Assembly (NCBI GenBank): GCA_051294375.1 | Contig: CM119268.1 | Coordinates: 16,583,181-16,647,180, forward strand | DNA: 64,000 nucleotides | Direction: 5' to 3' | Source of the DNA: Paraspadella gotoi | Lineage: Eukaryota; Chaetognatha | Part shown: in pieces, positions 36,931 to 62,455 of the stretch | Layout: each line of letters opens with the position of its first letter | Numbering within the stretch: position 1 is the stretch's first letter | Position numbers and translations under genes: made by a program | The notes under the pieces: generated by a model | Databases searched by the model: none | Seen by the model: only the letters and a program-made list of their open reading frames with translations | What the model was told of the DNA's origin: nothing

Positions 36931-48823
<11,893 letters not shown>

Positions 48824-49751
48824 ATTCTTTCGATCAGCGGGGTCCGCTCGAAAATAATCGACTCTGTCTTTATATCTCTTTCTCTCGCTCTCTCTCTGTC
48901 TCTATATCTATTTTCTTTTTGTTATTGACTTCCTCTCAGCAGGAGTCGCTTCTATCTCCAGGAGCGACGGCGACGTATTAACTTAATGATGAGACCGCTC
49001 TTATCTTTTCTTAGAAAAGAAATCAAGGTCGACGCGTTGTTACTTTGTTTCTCGCAAGAATTGCCATCGTTCGTTAGGGTCGTCGCGGTCGTCGATCTTC
49101 AAAAACCAAATTTACACAAAAGGGCAATTTTACTGATTAATTTTTAAGAGATAAAAATCTCAAATCAATCTCCTTCTCAAATCTCAATATCTCAAAATCT
49201 CAAGAGCGCAAAGTTCGGTTTCGGTTTTACGATCAATGACGCGTTTGTTTTCTCTATGCTTTTTCGGTGGATTAGTTTACAAACTCTAAACTCAACTGTC
49301 GTCCACCCTACCCCAGGAGTCCTGGGCCAGAACACGAGGTTCTAGAATTTAAAACCATTAGATTGAGACTATCAATCAGGAATTCCATCATCAATTTAAT
49401 AAATTAATCCAATAAATAATAAATTAATAAGTCAATAGGTCATTAATTATGAAAATTACAAAATTACTTTTTTCTCTATTTTAAGTTTTGGATTTTAAAG
49501 TATTCATTACAAATATTTTTTTAAAAATTATGTTATATTTATTTATATATATTTTTTATTATTAGTTGCTATTAATTTGTTTTTTGATAATCTAAATCTG
49601 AAAAATATTAAACTATTAATAGAAGTGGGTTGTTATTCAAAAATCGTACAAAAAACTGTAAACGTAAATGCCGACAAATAATAAAGATTTGGTTAAAATT
49701 TGCGAGATTAAAGATTTCATGGGGAAAGGAAACGAGAGATGAGTGAGAGAT

Positions 49752-49839
<88 letters not shown>

Positions 49840-50914
49840 TGTTGCATCTTCGGACTCCACTCTTCAATCAAAGCCCAAGTTAACAAACCCCTTTTTATTT
49901 CGACTTCAAATAAACACGAGTTTTTCTTGCAAATTGAATTCCATTGAGAATCAAAACCATGTCTGATGTCGGGAGTAGCGAGTATCGCTTAATATCTCTC
50001 TCGCCTTCTTCCTTTCCACTCCCTCCCGCATACTTTTTTTTCCTCTCCCCCTTCTATCCGTTTTCTCTGTGGTTCGTTGAAAGAAAATTTGAAAATTCTC
50101 TGGAAATGAAAGGAATAATTATGAAGGAGATTTGAAACAGGTTTGTTTTTAGCATAACAACGGGAAATATTCACGAACGCTGCAACGGCTTTCGCACTGC
50201 TTCCAATACGCACTGAGACTACTAAATACATAAAAAGAAATTAATTTTTGCTCGATTTTGTAAACAATATAGCGCATGGTAAAAAAAAAAATACTTAAAA
50301 TAATTGGCTTCATGCACAAACGTTCGTGTCATATAGCCCGATATTACCAAGCAAGCCTTTTACGCAATGTTCCCGATATTTCGTCCTCCTCTCCCTATTT
50401 CTCCTCCTCCTCCTACTCCTCCTCCTCCTCCTCTTCTTCATCTTCTTCTTCCAACTCTTCAGACAGAAATACTCCCAACCTGTTTCGGTTAGTGTCTCTC
50501 CTAAGAACGACAGCCAAAAAACACAAAAAGAAAAGAAAAAACAAAGAAATCGTTGGTTTTTTGGTTATTTTTTTCATCCCTCTCTTTTTTTTCTCTCTCT
50601 CTCACTCTCGTAATTAACAATTAAAAAAGAAAAGATTAAGTCGATGTTAAAGAACAAATTTAAAAATAATGCCAAACTGATTTTATCTCGAGCTCTCGCT
50701 GAGTCCCGCAGACTCTAATCAAGTTTTTAAAACTTTATTTTTTCCATTTACAACAAAAAAAATATACATTTTTTTCGCTTTGAATATCCACATAGCTAAT
50801 GAATTGATCTCAAATTTGGGTTGTTTTGCGCTTTTTAAAATATCCTCCTCCAAAGGACCTCAAAATTATTATGATTTTTAATTTGACCTAATTTTTTAAA
50901 ATTTAAAAAGTCGA

Positions 50915-50973
<59 letters not shown>

Positions 50974-53401
50974 CAGTGTAGCACTAGGTCGAGAAAAACG
51001 TGTTTTCAAATTGACACAAAAATCAAAGTGACTCACTCATCCGGTTAACCGCGCGTCTATTGTTTCTGAGACACTAACAACCTAACTTGTTTATTCTAGC
51101 TGCCGCGCGTACTCGCGGAGCAACTCTATAATTTACTTCACGGTTGTTCGGCGTGTCACCGTGTTCATTGGCCAGTTCCACGTATTTTTTAAGTGGTTAT
51201 AACCAAGGCAAATATCATAGTTAATACTTGGTAGTACGGTGATTTAAAATAAGATGTTACATGTGTATATGTTTTATACTGGTCACGTGATAACCTGAAT
51301 ATACGGTCATATGATTCGAAGGTAAATGCAGCTTAAATTAAGTAATTTTGAGTCATTTTAGTGAAAACAAATGTTGAGCATATGTTTCACACTCATATGA
51401 CCATGTAGATATGACAGAAAAGCGTTTTGTTTAGTGTAAAACTTAGTTAATATAGTAAATAATTTACAGATATATGATAATGCATAAGAGCATGAAAGGA
51501 GTACGAATGTTCCATACTTGTTTAGCCGGTACTCATCTGAAAATCTCTTTTCTTTTTTAATTCTTGTTCTATCAACTGTTTTTTTTACTCCGCAAATTAA
51601 AAAAAAGAATAACGAAATGTCAGCAAGCAAAGAAATTTTATCTCAGTAATAAAGGTTTGAATCATTTGGGGACAAAAATAATCTTTTTTATCTCACAAAA
51701 TAAAAAAGAAGATAAAATGGATGTAAGGATGAAAAAATGTTCGTTCTCTTTGTTTATCAGATTTATTAGAAAAACGGACTTTTCGACCATGAATGGACAT
51801 GTGTTGACTGATGTGATCCAGGACTGAGTAAACAGAATTTGGACACATGCCATTAAATTATCTATCTCCGTCTCTGTTTCGCAGTCTCTGTCTAAACCTG
51901 ACCCCCAAGTTTCTCACTTGCACTCTCTCACTCTGATTTTGTCAATACCCAGTTCCCGACAGAGTATTCTTGCGATTGCAAAGTCACTTTCCAGACCTTT
52001 CATTTTTATTTAAAAGGAAAACAAATTTAAGATTAAAAATTTTAAAAATTCAACTAAAAATAAGTAGATTAGGAGGAACATCAAATGAAAGGAACGGAGC
52101 GCAAACATTTCAAACTTAACTCAAAACTTTCGTTGACTTAAGTTTGATTTTCTATTTTTAAGTCCGTCGAAATTTGCAATCGGAGAGTAAGAGAGAGAGA
52201 GAGGAAGAAAAAAGAAAGAAAAGAGTAAAAAAAGAAAAAAAACTTATAAAGTAAGAAATAAGGAGACAAAATTAAAAAATGTAGTGTAAAACTAACAGTA
52301 TTAAATGTACATCGCATTTCACCCCCCCAATTTTATACTAACGCGCGCGACGTTTTGATTTTTCGGTTTTCAAACGACAATTCTAAAAAAATCTCAAGAA
52401 ATCAAATCGATTTTTCTTTCGAGTTTTTCCTCAAATAATTTTTACCTCAAGTCAAGTCAAAACCAGATTAATTTTAGAAACAAACAAGAACTCTTTATTT
52501 TTCGTACCTTCCTACAAAAAGAAATCCGTCACGCTTGTAATATTTCTTTTTTTGTTATCTTACATGAAAATACTTAGTATTTTTTTAATTTTATAGTAAT
52601 TTTTTGATTCATTCGTTTATTCAATCCTGTCTTTCTTTATTACAAACTGCTAAATAATAAAAGTATATTAGAACAAGTAAAGCTTTTCCACCATTTGCTA
52701 GTAATACGCCCCAGTAGAACCATATCAGAATAATATTTACTTGACGTTTGAAGAATCAATCAAGGTGCAAGTCGTGGTTCTTTGAATTCTAATTTTTGTT
52801 TCTATTCATTTGGTGGTTTTTTTTACTTTTTACTCTCGTGTTATTTACATACAAAAAAAAACAAAAAAAATGGTGGAGTTGAAAAAACTTTTACAAACAT
52901 TTAGTGTGTGTTTTTTTTTTCAACTCAAAACGGAAAATTAAGTTTAAACATACGAAATGTGTTCTTCAGAAAAAAAGAGGCCTTAATCAAAGCAAACAAA
53001 ACGTCTTTGCCGATAACAAATGCGATACGAACGAGGCGGCTGCGAAAGTGTTTTACAACTTAAAAATAGAATTGACAAAAAATCTTTTCTCTTTTTGGGT
53101 GGTTGAGAGTTCCAATCACAATATTTGTCCTTATGATAAAATTCAAACGAATTTGAATTAACATTAAATACTCTTTTCGTTTTAATTTCATCACTGATAT
53201 TACGACCGATGTTCTTAAAAATGTCTCTCTCAAATTGATCACTAATCTTCGGTTCTTTTGTTTTTTTTCATTCACGGGCAGACTTTCGCTCAAGATAGTA
53301 GCAAGATAGACTTTTCACAAGCTTGTTTTTTATTTTAGACCCAAGTTCAAGAGAAAGTTTTCCATATGCTGTGTGTAATCATTACGTCTTATCGGCGCAA
53401 C
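48824..53401. other. Intergenic region upstream of DRC11
   Basis: Lies between the DRC11 start (minus strand) and the decayed DUF229 copy. It contains GA/TC arrays at about 49753-49837 and 50917-50968, homopolymer-rich AT DNA, and only short ORFs without recognisable domains. The DRC11 promoter should be near 48824-49300. Confidence 0.6.
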
Positions 53402-54315
53402 TCACAAACACACGCATTTTTCCCCGAAGGACCACCCTTTGTCCTTGACGCACTTTCCGCACTCCCTGCCTTGCTCCAGCCTGGAGACTTCGTCCGCCTC
53501 CATCGCCTTCCCCTTCTCTCTGTGGACGAAAGAGTCGAAGACGGCGGCCACGGTTTTGATCCAGGCAGACTCCACGCTCATGGTCACGGTGAGCCTAAGT
53601 GGAGAGGGCAGAAGTTGAAGAAACGAACTGTCTTGTCTGTGAGCAACTTTTGTCATTTTTAAAATTTTATCATTTTAATTTAATTCTTTAATTTTAAAAA
53701 TTCCGCCGAGCACTCTGTCACGCACTTATTCAGGCAATAAATCCGTCTTACTCTTGAATTCCGTAGTTCGACCGCAACTTCGATAAATCCTTGTCATATC
53801 TTCTGCTTCATTCGGTCGTCAATTATAAAGTTGTTTGTCAAATAAATCATTTGCATTTATAATCGAATTCGGGAACGACAACTACAACGACAACCTGCAC
53901 TCTTCCATGTCGCCCTCGACGCTCTTCTCCACCTCGTGGGCGCCTTTGAGCGCGAACTTGGCGCAAGAGTCTCCAACCAGTCCCATGAACTCGTTGACGT
54001 CGTCGACGACGGTTTGGGCGGCCTTCAAGGCCTCCGGGGATTCGGGGTCGACGGAGGTTCGCTCTTTGCAGCCGCAGAATAAGTCTGGAATCCCCGCGGA
54101 GGAGCAGCTGCGGTTTTCTGGGATCTTGAACCCAGCCGGAGTGGGGAGGGGTGGACTAAGGATAGGTTATTCTGGCTGCTGCGGAATCTGAGGTCAAGAT
54201 CAGTACTAACCTCCGTCGCGCGTTGACGCGGGCGGTAGAAAACGATTAGCAAACTAATCTTCTCTAACTAATCTTATTTTGGATTTGATTGTCCAACTCT
54301 TATAAGACAAGGAAT

Positions 54316-54430
<115 letters not shown>

Positions 54431-55407
54431 CCGGCGTTATCTTCCTGTCAAGATCGTTTTCGTCCCCACGGAATCGGGGTGAGGGAGTGAAGAGATTTCG
54501 ATTTGGGGAAAAATAGATATCGGAAAGAAAGGCGCCATTTTTTTCGTCTTAATGTGAATAGGAAAAATAATAAATACGTATCGAGGGACAAAGTAAATTG
54601 ACGAGTAAGCAAGCAAGTCAGTGAGTGAGCGAGTGATTTTGTGAAAGGTTCACCAAAAAAAGTTTAGTCATTGAGATACCATTTTTATTTCTAAATCGTA
54701 ACCATGAAGCTCTTTCGACTAATCGTTGTACTCGTCGTTGTTATAATAATCATTGTGGTCCTGTATTCTCGATCCCAAGGTCCGATTGGGCACCTTCGTC
54801 GTCGTGCGACCAATAAGTGGGGATGGTGAGCGTGAAGAGCGGATCGTCGTGGAGCCGATGCTTGGCCATAATGGTCTCCAGCCAGTCGTAACGCGCTTCG
54901 CCTGACATGACTCCGTTCAGGCATTTGAATAACCTTTTGAACTTGAATTTGAGCGCTCGGTGTCAGTCGTAATCGGGCGAGACGAAGGAATAACAGTCGT
55001 AGGGACAAAGACTCGTCGCTGCACATCGTCCAGAATCCGCGTTGCGCCATCTCCAGCCAGACGGCGTTCTTGGGCGGAAGGGAGGAAGGGAGACAAGTTC
55101 AAAGGGCAAGGATACAGAGAGGAGAAAAAGAAAAGAACTTCCAAGAAAGGAGAATGAAGAGGAAAAAATCAAACTTATTTCATAAAAATTCATGCTAGAC
55201 TATGTCCGATACAAGATAACGATTAAAACAAACAAAAACGAGGATGGAAAACATGGAAAAGACGAATTAGTCAAAAAACAATAGGTTTGTGGAGCAAAGA
55301 GAGAAAGGATTAGGTGGAAAACCGTTGGAGGAAAGAAAATGGGATCCGGAGGAAACGGGGTGGAAAACAAGATAGATGAAGAAGGAAAGAAAGGCAAAGT
55401 AGCAAGG

Positions 55408-55408
55408 A

Positions 55409-55488
<80 letters not shown>

Positions 55489-55491
55489 AAC
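55408..55491. repeat. AAAG microsatellite
   Basis: About 21 GAAA units between two remnant blocks of the DUF229 pseudogene. Confidence 0.95.
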
Positions 55492-55773
55492 AAAAATTAA
55501 TGAAAGTAAAAATATTATGAAGACAGTTGCGTGTTATTGTTGTGTTGCTCCAGCCAAACCAATTCCGTCCGTTGGCCGACGACAGGGCCTGACATCCACA
55601 GCCAGGGCCGGGCGCGGGTCTCGCAGACGACGACGACGAGAGTGGAAGGTGGAGTGAAGCGTTGACCCAGTGGAAGTGGAGCAAAAGCAGTGGAGTTGCG
55701 GTCAACGAGGGAATAGGAGCAGGAGACAACGTAGGCGCGCCGGGCAAGTTTTTGGACTGGAGAATTCCGAATT

Positions 55774-55776
55774 GAG

Positions 55777-55825
<49 letters not shown>
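55774..55825. repeat. GA microsatellite at a former splice donor
   Basis: The GA array directly abuts the donor-like GTCCGA after the first remnant block of the DUF229 pseudogene. Confidence 0.9.
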
Positions 55826-55826
<1 letters not shown>

Positions 55827-56710
55827 GGACCTCGTCAACCCAAAATGATGCTTCATCGTGAAATACGATGAGTTGATCTTGGCATCGAATCGGCCCGGAA
55901 CGCCTCGTGCATACGGCCGCGGAGTCGAAGGGGTCTTCGTCGATGATCGAGCATCCGAAGTTGCGGACGAGATACTTGAGGTGTGCTTGATAATGAATGA
56001 TTGCATTATGGAGACAATATTGTCTTATTCTTTATCTTTTAGCCTATAGGAGTTTTCGCAGATTTCGTTGCCGAATGATCGTTCTCATTCTCTCGTGAAC
56101 ATTTTAATTTACCTATATACCTTTCATGTTCTCTCACCATTTTTTGGGCGGCTTCTCCGTATTTTCGGTTCTTCTGTCCTTTCCGCTTCTTTCTCTTAGC
56201 TTTGCCTTTTTGTTTTTTTAAGGAGAGTTACAACTTTTAAAGTACCTCATACACTGCTGACCCTTAATTGCTCCAATTATATTTTAAAGTCGACTAACTT
56301 TTAAGGTGACTTCGTGTCTCTCCCTTGCGCTATGATAGGTATTTTTTGTAACAATTGACTAAAATTATTATCGAGCTTATTTTTTTCGGGGAAACGAACG
56401 TTTGCTCAATGCACCGATTTATAAAAAAAACTCTAACGCTGAAAAACTCTTTAATAAATATTAGCATTAGTTGAAATAATTTTTAATCAACGATTCCAAA
56501 AACGCAGCTTTTAAAACAACGAATGTCAATCGTTAAAAAAAAAAGAAGTTCATCTGTTCAAAACTGGACTCTCCGCCGCCTCCATCGCGATCCGTTTCAT
56601 CCGCGAACAACACCACGCCCCAATGACAACAATGCTCGAAAACCTTTGCTTCAAACCTCCGACTCCAACGATCGAATACCATCCAACAACCTCCCGCTCC
56701 TCACCACCTT

Positions 56711-59281
56711 CTACTTGCACATACATTTCTCCACGTACGACCAGGTTTGGCCTGTGATGCACTTCCGACCGCACTGACCGCACCTATCCAGCCGGGTCAC
56801 CTCGTACATACTGTACTTGCCATAGTATTTCTTGACCATGGCTCCAAACCGCGCTGGTTCGGGATAAACAAAGGCCACCAGCCAGTACCAGATGGTTTGT
56901 CCGTCCGGCTCCTCCAGCTTCTCCACTTCGTGCGCCTTCAACAGCCGAAAAACATGACACAGTCTCTGATGCGCGCGCAGGCCCGAGTTGACGCTGTCCA
57001 CCAGCGCCGCCGCGGCGTCCTTGGCCTCCTTCGACGCGGGATCGAGCCGCGTCGGTGTTTTGCAGCCGCAATAAGCGACGGGGATCTTGGCTTGCGCGCA
57101 GGTCCGGTTCTCCGGGACCGGGGTCAACAGCGAAAACGCCCGATCCGACACTCGACTCAGATCCGACCGCCACGGTTCCGCGCTCGTTTGCAGGTGCAGC
57201 AGGTGCCGGAGAGTGGCGTGGATGTCGAAGGGCGTAGTGAGTCGGGACCGCGAGTTGGCGAAGGCGTTTTCGACCAAGTCCGGAAACTGTAGACGAAACC
57301 AATCGGGAAAGACGATGAAGAGCATCGGGTGACGCTGCTCGTAACGTCCGACGCGGGTGACGGTGACGGGACCGAAGCGCGGACCGTGATCGGAGATGAA
57401 GAAAAGGACGGAGCGATCGAGGTCGCCTCGGTCGCGAAGGCGGAGAAGAAGCTCCGCGGTGGGCGTGTCAGCTCGGACGGCGCCACCCTCGTCGTCATGG
57501 GTCCAATATCTGCGCGCGGGTGGTTGCAGAAACGTGAGTGGAAAAAAATATCACACATTGCTTTCTTTATATCTCGAAAAAAAAAGGTCGAGGTGATTCA
57601 CAGGGTCTGCTTTAATGACCTTTAATAAAAACAAAGCAAACGATTTGTATCAATGAGCTTTGGCTAAAAAATCCACGCATGCGACCTCCAAATCAAAATT
57701 TGCAGCAAATTTTACAGCATACAGTGTCATTCCATACTTTCAAACTCGATACCAAAAAAAAAACATTTTCTCCACCCGCTAAACTGACGTGGGAAACGTG
57801 AATGTGAACATGGGATCGTCGTAGTAACGGTGAGTGTCTAGCACGTTCTCCAGCCAACTGTAAAGCGCCTCGCCCGCCTGCATCCCGTTGTGGCAAGAGA
57901 AGAGGTAAGTGTACTTGAGCTTTATGGCGCCGTACCAGTCGTAATCCATCGATTGGAAGTCGAAAGTGGATGCCGGAGCGCCGGGCCCGGTACACCAATC
58001 TTCGCTGCCGAACGTCCAAAACCCGTGGCGCTTCATGTCGTTCCAGACGGCGTCCTGGCGCGAGAAAAAAGGTTCATTGAATTGGTAACCATCATAGAGA
58101 CATTAGATCAAAAATATTCTTTACGAACTGACACGCAAGGAAAAAAAGTTTCGTAAAAAAAAAAAGAAGCTTACCTTGAAATTTCCATAGTCCTTCCCCA
58201 CCATCATGGGGTAAACGTTACCCAAGGAGCAACAAGAAACTTTGGTCTGACCCAAAAATTCAGTCGCGTTAAAATCTTCGAGTAAAACTTTTCGTGTGCG
58301 GGTCAGACTGCGAAGCGAGTTTAGCCGAGAGACGCCGTCCAATCCTAGAGACCGATGGAAAAACAACAATCAACAACAACTTTAAAAAATAAGCAATCAA
58401 TTACAACACCAAATATTAACCAATGCCACAGTTACGACGTCAACGTTCAACTGTCAACAAAACTTTCTAAATTTGGTAAAAGCTCTCACAATTTCTCGTC
58501 TTTTCGATCGCCCTCGGAACGCTGCGTATTCACTCACCAAAGACGACGCTCACCTCGTAACTTTCTCCTTCCCTCGCCTCACCGATCACGTGAATGCTGA
58601 ACGGATCCGTGAGCGGCTTTGACCCGTTCCTCTCTCGCTTCCGCTCTTGAATGGCCTCCCTCTTGACGGCGGCCAGTTGGGGGTCGCGATACTTGAGCCA
58701 GACGATGAAGGTGAGGTTGGACTCTTTCCACACTCCCTGCTTCCACCACCAGCCGGGCGAGAAGGTCCTCTTCCAGCAGACGACGAAGATGAGAGAGGCG
58801 CGGGCGTAGACGCGCTGACCCATCGGCATCTCCGATCCAGTGAAGGGGATGGAGGAGAGGCTCCGATCGACGGGGGCGTAGGTGCAGTTTTTGATGCCGA
58901 TCCTCTTGGCCATCACCTTGAAAATGGCGGGGAGGATGAGAGAGATGGAATAATGTTGTTCTCGCAAATAGTTGCTCATTTACTATTTAATCATTAATTA
59001 TATAGAAATATTTTTTAATCGTCATCCACATCGCCTCTATCATCCTCATTCCTCTACCACAATCCTTCTAACAACCTCGTCGGCCCAAAAGGAAATCCCG
59101 TCGTCGTGGATCAGATGCTCCTTGTCGGCCTTGAGGCATCTGTAGGGCGACTTCCGTCCGCGCGTCTTCATTACATCCGGGTCGAAGGGATTCTCGTCGA
59201 CGATGGAGCAGGTGGAGGTCGAGATGAGATGCTTCTTCTCCTTAACTGGTTCATCCTTGAATATTTCTTCCGTCACGTGAA
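56711..59281 (-). CDS. DUF229-family protein (sulfatase/phosphatase-like), body of the gene
   Basis: Exons from 5': 59076-59281, 58538-58916, 58175-58344, 57789-58054, 56711-57509, preceded by a first exon at 59490-59619 or 61141-61348 (each ends in phase 1, as the body requires), giving 649 or 675 aa. Family blocks in order: STCSIVDENPFD, NCTYAPVDRS, FGLDGVSRLNSLR, a Cys-rich GMQAGEAL segment, YWTHDDEG, FFISDHGPRFG, RSRLTTPFDIHATL, VPENRTC, and a cysteine-rich tail (CGQCGRKC to CMCK). DUF229 proteins share the alkaline phosphatase/sulfatase fold; the Asp/His of SDHG and the Asp of LDGVS fit metal-binding positions. The substrate is unknown. Both candidate first exons encode a short cytosolic tail and one hydrophobic segment, implying type II topology with a lumenal or extracellular catalytic domain. 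The donor at 59075 is weak (GTTGTT) but matches the conserved FW(A/V)DE boundary in the pseudogene. Confidence 0.9.
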
Positions 59282-59489
59282 CTTTTTCGGTGAGCGGGTG
59301 GTGAAAAGGGTAATCGAAAATGTCTCGGCGGGGATTTAATTAAACGGATATTTAACGACATAATTTAAAAAAAATAAAATAAAAGAAGGGAAAACCTAAG
59401 AAAAAGGTACGTAGTAAAAATTAAATTTAATCAAAACGAAAATTACTCGGATTCTTTAATAAGAAATAAAGCTTCGCGATCTTCAGCAC

Positions 59490-59619
59490 CTTCCATCCAC
59501 AGACAATTGCTTAAGATGATCATAAGCAAAAGCGCAAAAGTAATAGAAACGTAACTCTTCTTGTTCGTCCTCCAAAAACATCGATTCACGTTTAAAATTT
59601 GTTTTATTCGCTGCTTCAT
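59490..59619 (-). CDS. Candidate first exon (proximal) of the DUF229 gene
   Basis: An ATG at 59619 opens 43 codons: a basic segment (MKQRIKQ, RTNKKS) and a hydrophobic stretch (VSITFALLLMIIL), then G|GTGCTG, a phase-1 donor. Joined to the acceptor at 59282 it reads on without a stop. A second donor (GAGTAATTT, phase 2) lies further along but does not fit the acceptor. Type II anchors of this form suit DUF229 proteins. Confidence 0.55.
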
Positions 59620-59993
59620 TTTAACATTTTGATATTGGTACTATCAATTGTAGCTTTGATTTTTATTGCTCAATTTTAAGGATTGTTTCAGAAATTTGTT
59701 AATTAAATGTTACATGGTTATGGGAAAAGACAAAATGTTGATTTAGAATAATGGATATAATTTCTGAATTACTTAACTTAAAAAAAAATACAGAGAAAAA
59801 TAAAGTTATTTGAAGTTTGTACCCATGAGATAACAAAACAAGTAAAATCCTAAAATTGTAATGGTTTTTGGAATGATTTTGTATATTTTGTATTTCGACC
59901 GCTCGAATCGCAAAGCGAATCTTTTTTTAAAGCTACGATGGCGACGAAGGTTTCGCCACGACGGGGTTGACATTCTAATGACCAAAGTAGAAA

Positions 59994-60398
59994 ATGACAA
60001 AGCTTTATTCGACGAATCTCTCAGAATCGTTAAGGATGTCGCAAGCAAAAAATACATTCAATTCACCAGAATTTAATGTCGAAGTTTCAAAAATTTCCAA
60101 AATGACGGATCTTGAAATAAGCGACAAGGAAGGGACAATCAATTATGTTTTCGCGTTTAGTTCAGAAGAAATTAAGAAAAACTTTCGCGACGTCATTTTC
60201 TCGCAAAAACAAATAAAAACAAAAGCGGAGAAATCGACAACAGCAACGCCTCTCTTAGGAGCCGCACCCGTCCCAGCGGCACTAGCACTCCTAGTAAAGG
60301 CGCCGACTCCCGGTTGGGGACCGCCCAAAACAAGAGGTGTCAACCTCAACGAACTCATTCAAAACACTCGAGGCCTCGGCCAAGAGAGAAAAAAGTAA
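59994..60398 (+). CDS. Small unidentified ORF inside the DUF229 5' region
   Basis: A single open frame of 134 codons on the plus strand. The C-terminal part has protein-like composition (NYVFAFSSEEIKKNF; PTPGWGPPKTRGVNLNELIQ). I do not recognise the family. Immediately upstream, a second overlapping frame (59861-60076) is also protein-like (KVENDKALFDESLRIVKDV). The pair could be one coding region with a single-base error, or a decayed gene. It lies antisense within the intron that would follow the distal DUF229 first exon. Confidence 0.35.
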   Translation: MTKLYSTNLSESLRMSQAKNTFNSPEFNVEVSKISKMTDLEISDKEGTINYVFAFSSEEIKKNFRDVIFSQKQIKTKAEKSTTATPLLGAAPVPAALALLVKAPTPGWGPPKTRGVNLNELIQNTRGLGQERKK

Positions 60399-60639
60399 AC
60401 GTCTCCGCTTCTACTGAGACAGTTCTCTAATTGGACACCTCCACGGTCATCAACACCAACAAATGCAGTGATGATTCTTCCGTGACGGACACAGTCAACA
60501 TGGTCGATGCTGCGGCCTCAACAGTAAATGTTAAAGTTGCTGGAGGACGCCATGACCGCCGCGACAGACGTTCTGAATGCCGCGCGGCTGTCAGCACCAT
60601 CCCTATGCAACGACGCCCACCGTTTAATCGGCGTCGCCA

Positions 60640-60860
60640 TCGCAGCAATTCGCGCGGTCCGACGTGATTGTCCAGAATGTCACCTCCTCCTCCCGGGCTG
60701 GCACCACACCATCGGCCGGCGCATTCTCCTTCTCGGCCGGCACCGCCTCCTCGACCGGCACCGCCTCCTCGGCTAGCATCACCTTCCCGGGTGGCACCTT
60801 CGTCTCACTGGCCACGGCCAGCACCTCATTTCTCCCTCCAAACAGCTCCGTCATATAAAA
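60640..60860. repeat. GC-rich degenerate repeat of GGCACC-type units
   Basis: Repeats such as CGGCACCGCCTCCTC recur several times. The plus strand reads Pro-rich or Ser/Thr-rich, the minus strand Val-Pro-Ala-Glu-rich. Composition differs sharply from its AT-rich surroundings. It could be a low-complexity coding remnant or a minisatellite; I cannot choose a frame. Confidence 0.45.
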
Positions 60861-61140
60861 AAAAATGGCTCTCTCTCTCTTGTCAGTCTCTTCTCACAAC
60901 CTTTATCATTAACGTCTCTCTCTGTTATGCGTTATTATTAATACATGTTATTATGTACCACTACACTACCATCGGGGTCGCCGGCGATGGACTTCCATAA
61001 TTGGTCGTAAATATGTCACATAACTCGATAACTTTACGCCCTTTTTCTCCTTCTTTTATCCTTTATTTTATCTAAATACGAATACCATTGTATAATTTCA
61101 AAAACTACTTTTTTTCCTCTTTTTCAAATCAGTTGCTTAC

Positions 61141-61348
61141 TGATAATCGGCGGTGGATCCTTGATGTACATGTAGACCAGGAAGAGCGACAGTAAAATGA
61201 CCATAAGACGAAGGAACCAGAGCGACTCGAAGATCAGAAACAGACGAGGAAGTCTGGACCGGCGCAGGTAACGTCGACAGTTGCGCGCCGCAATTCGAAA
61301 GGAAAAGGGTCGAAAGGACTTCTTCATCTTGATCGCGAGCCTAAGCAT
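61141..61348 (-). CDS. Candidate first exon (distal) of the DUF229 gene
   Basis: An ATG at 61348 opens 69 codons with an Arg/Lys-rich N-terminus (MLRLAIKMKKSF; RNCRRYLRRSR) and one hydrophobic segment (LWFLRLMVILLSLFLVYMYI), ending A|GTAAGC, a good phase-1 donor. It joins in phase to the acceptor at 59282, giving a 675-aa protein. It could instead start a separate gene whose body is not seen. Confidence 0.6.
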
Positions 61349-62385
61349 CTTTTCTACATGACATTTCTTTCAAGAATAATTTTCTGTTCTTTGACGGTTT
61401 CTCAAAGAAGCAACGCAAACAGTAGTCGTTAATTCAGGTTTGGTCTATGACTTTCTAGATTTATTTAAATTTTCCTAGGTCATTAGGGTATTTTTTGGGA
61501 TTAGTCAAATTTTACTAGGACTATGTTTTTATTTCAAATACTCGGATCTTTAGTCGCAACACCAACGGAGGTCCGGATTTCTTTACTATTTATTTTATGA
61601 ATTATACCCATCGAATTCCATAATTGATCTTATCGAGGTTGAAAATTAAAATGGAAATAAGTAACACTAAAAGGAAAAGCGAAATGTACCTTATAAAATA
61701 TATATGCTTACCTAATTTAATCTAACTTATCTAACTTATACTTAGAGATCTATAAAGAATAATGAGTTTCCAAGATTGTATTTTTTTCTTCTTTTCCTTC
61801 TTTTTAATAAACACGATTTTTTTTTATTTCAAAAATTAAACAACATGAATGAATATATTTTTAAAATCAATTCGTTAAGAGATAAAGATCCGGAAGAAAA
61901 CTAAACAATCAAAAAAGAGAAAACGAAATCAAGGAGATCGAATAATAATTATTATAATTAAAACAATGACAATAACCACTCGGAATCGAATCACATTGAT
62001 TTAAAGTCACGCGACTTCTCGTTCGCGTGAAATGCGAGCGCTTTTCTTTTACGCGCCTCATCGTCGTCGTGGTCGTCGTAGACGTCGTCGCTCTCATCGT
62101 CGTCCGTGTCGTCGTTTCCACTTTTTCCGTCGTCTTCTTTATCCTCGTCTTATTTTGGATTTCGTTCGCGCCCCTTTTCGAATCGAACGTCAAAACGAAA
62201 GGGGGTCTGCGATATTCTCTAGTAATGGGCCTATGAATAATGAATCTCTCACTGTAAGGTGATCACTGATCACTGATCACTTACATATTTTAAACTCGGA
62301 TCGCGATTCAATTTCCCTTTTTCTGCTGGTAGTGAAGAAGCGGCTATTTCATGCCGAATCACCGAATATCAACGCGAAGAGATTC

Positions 62386-62455
<70 letters not shown>

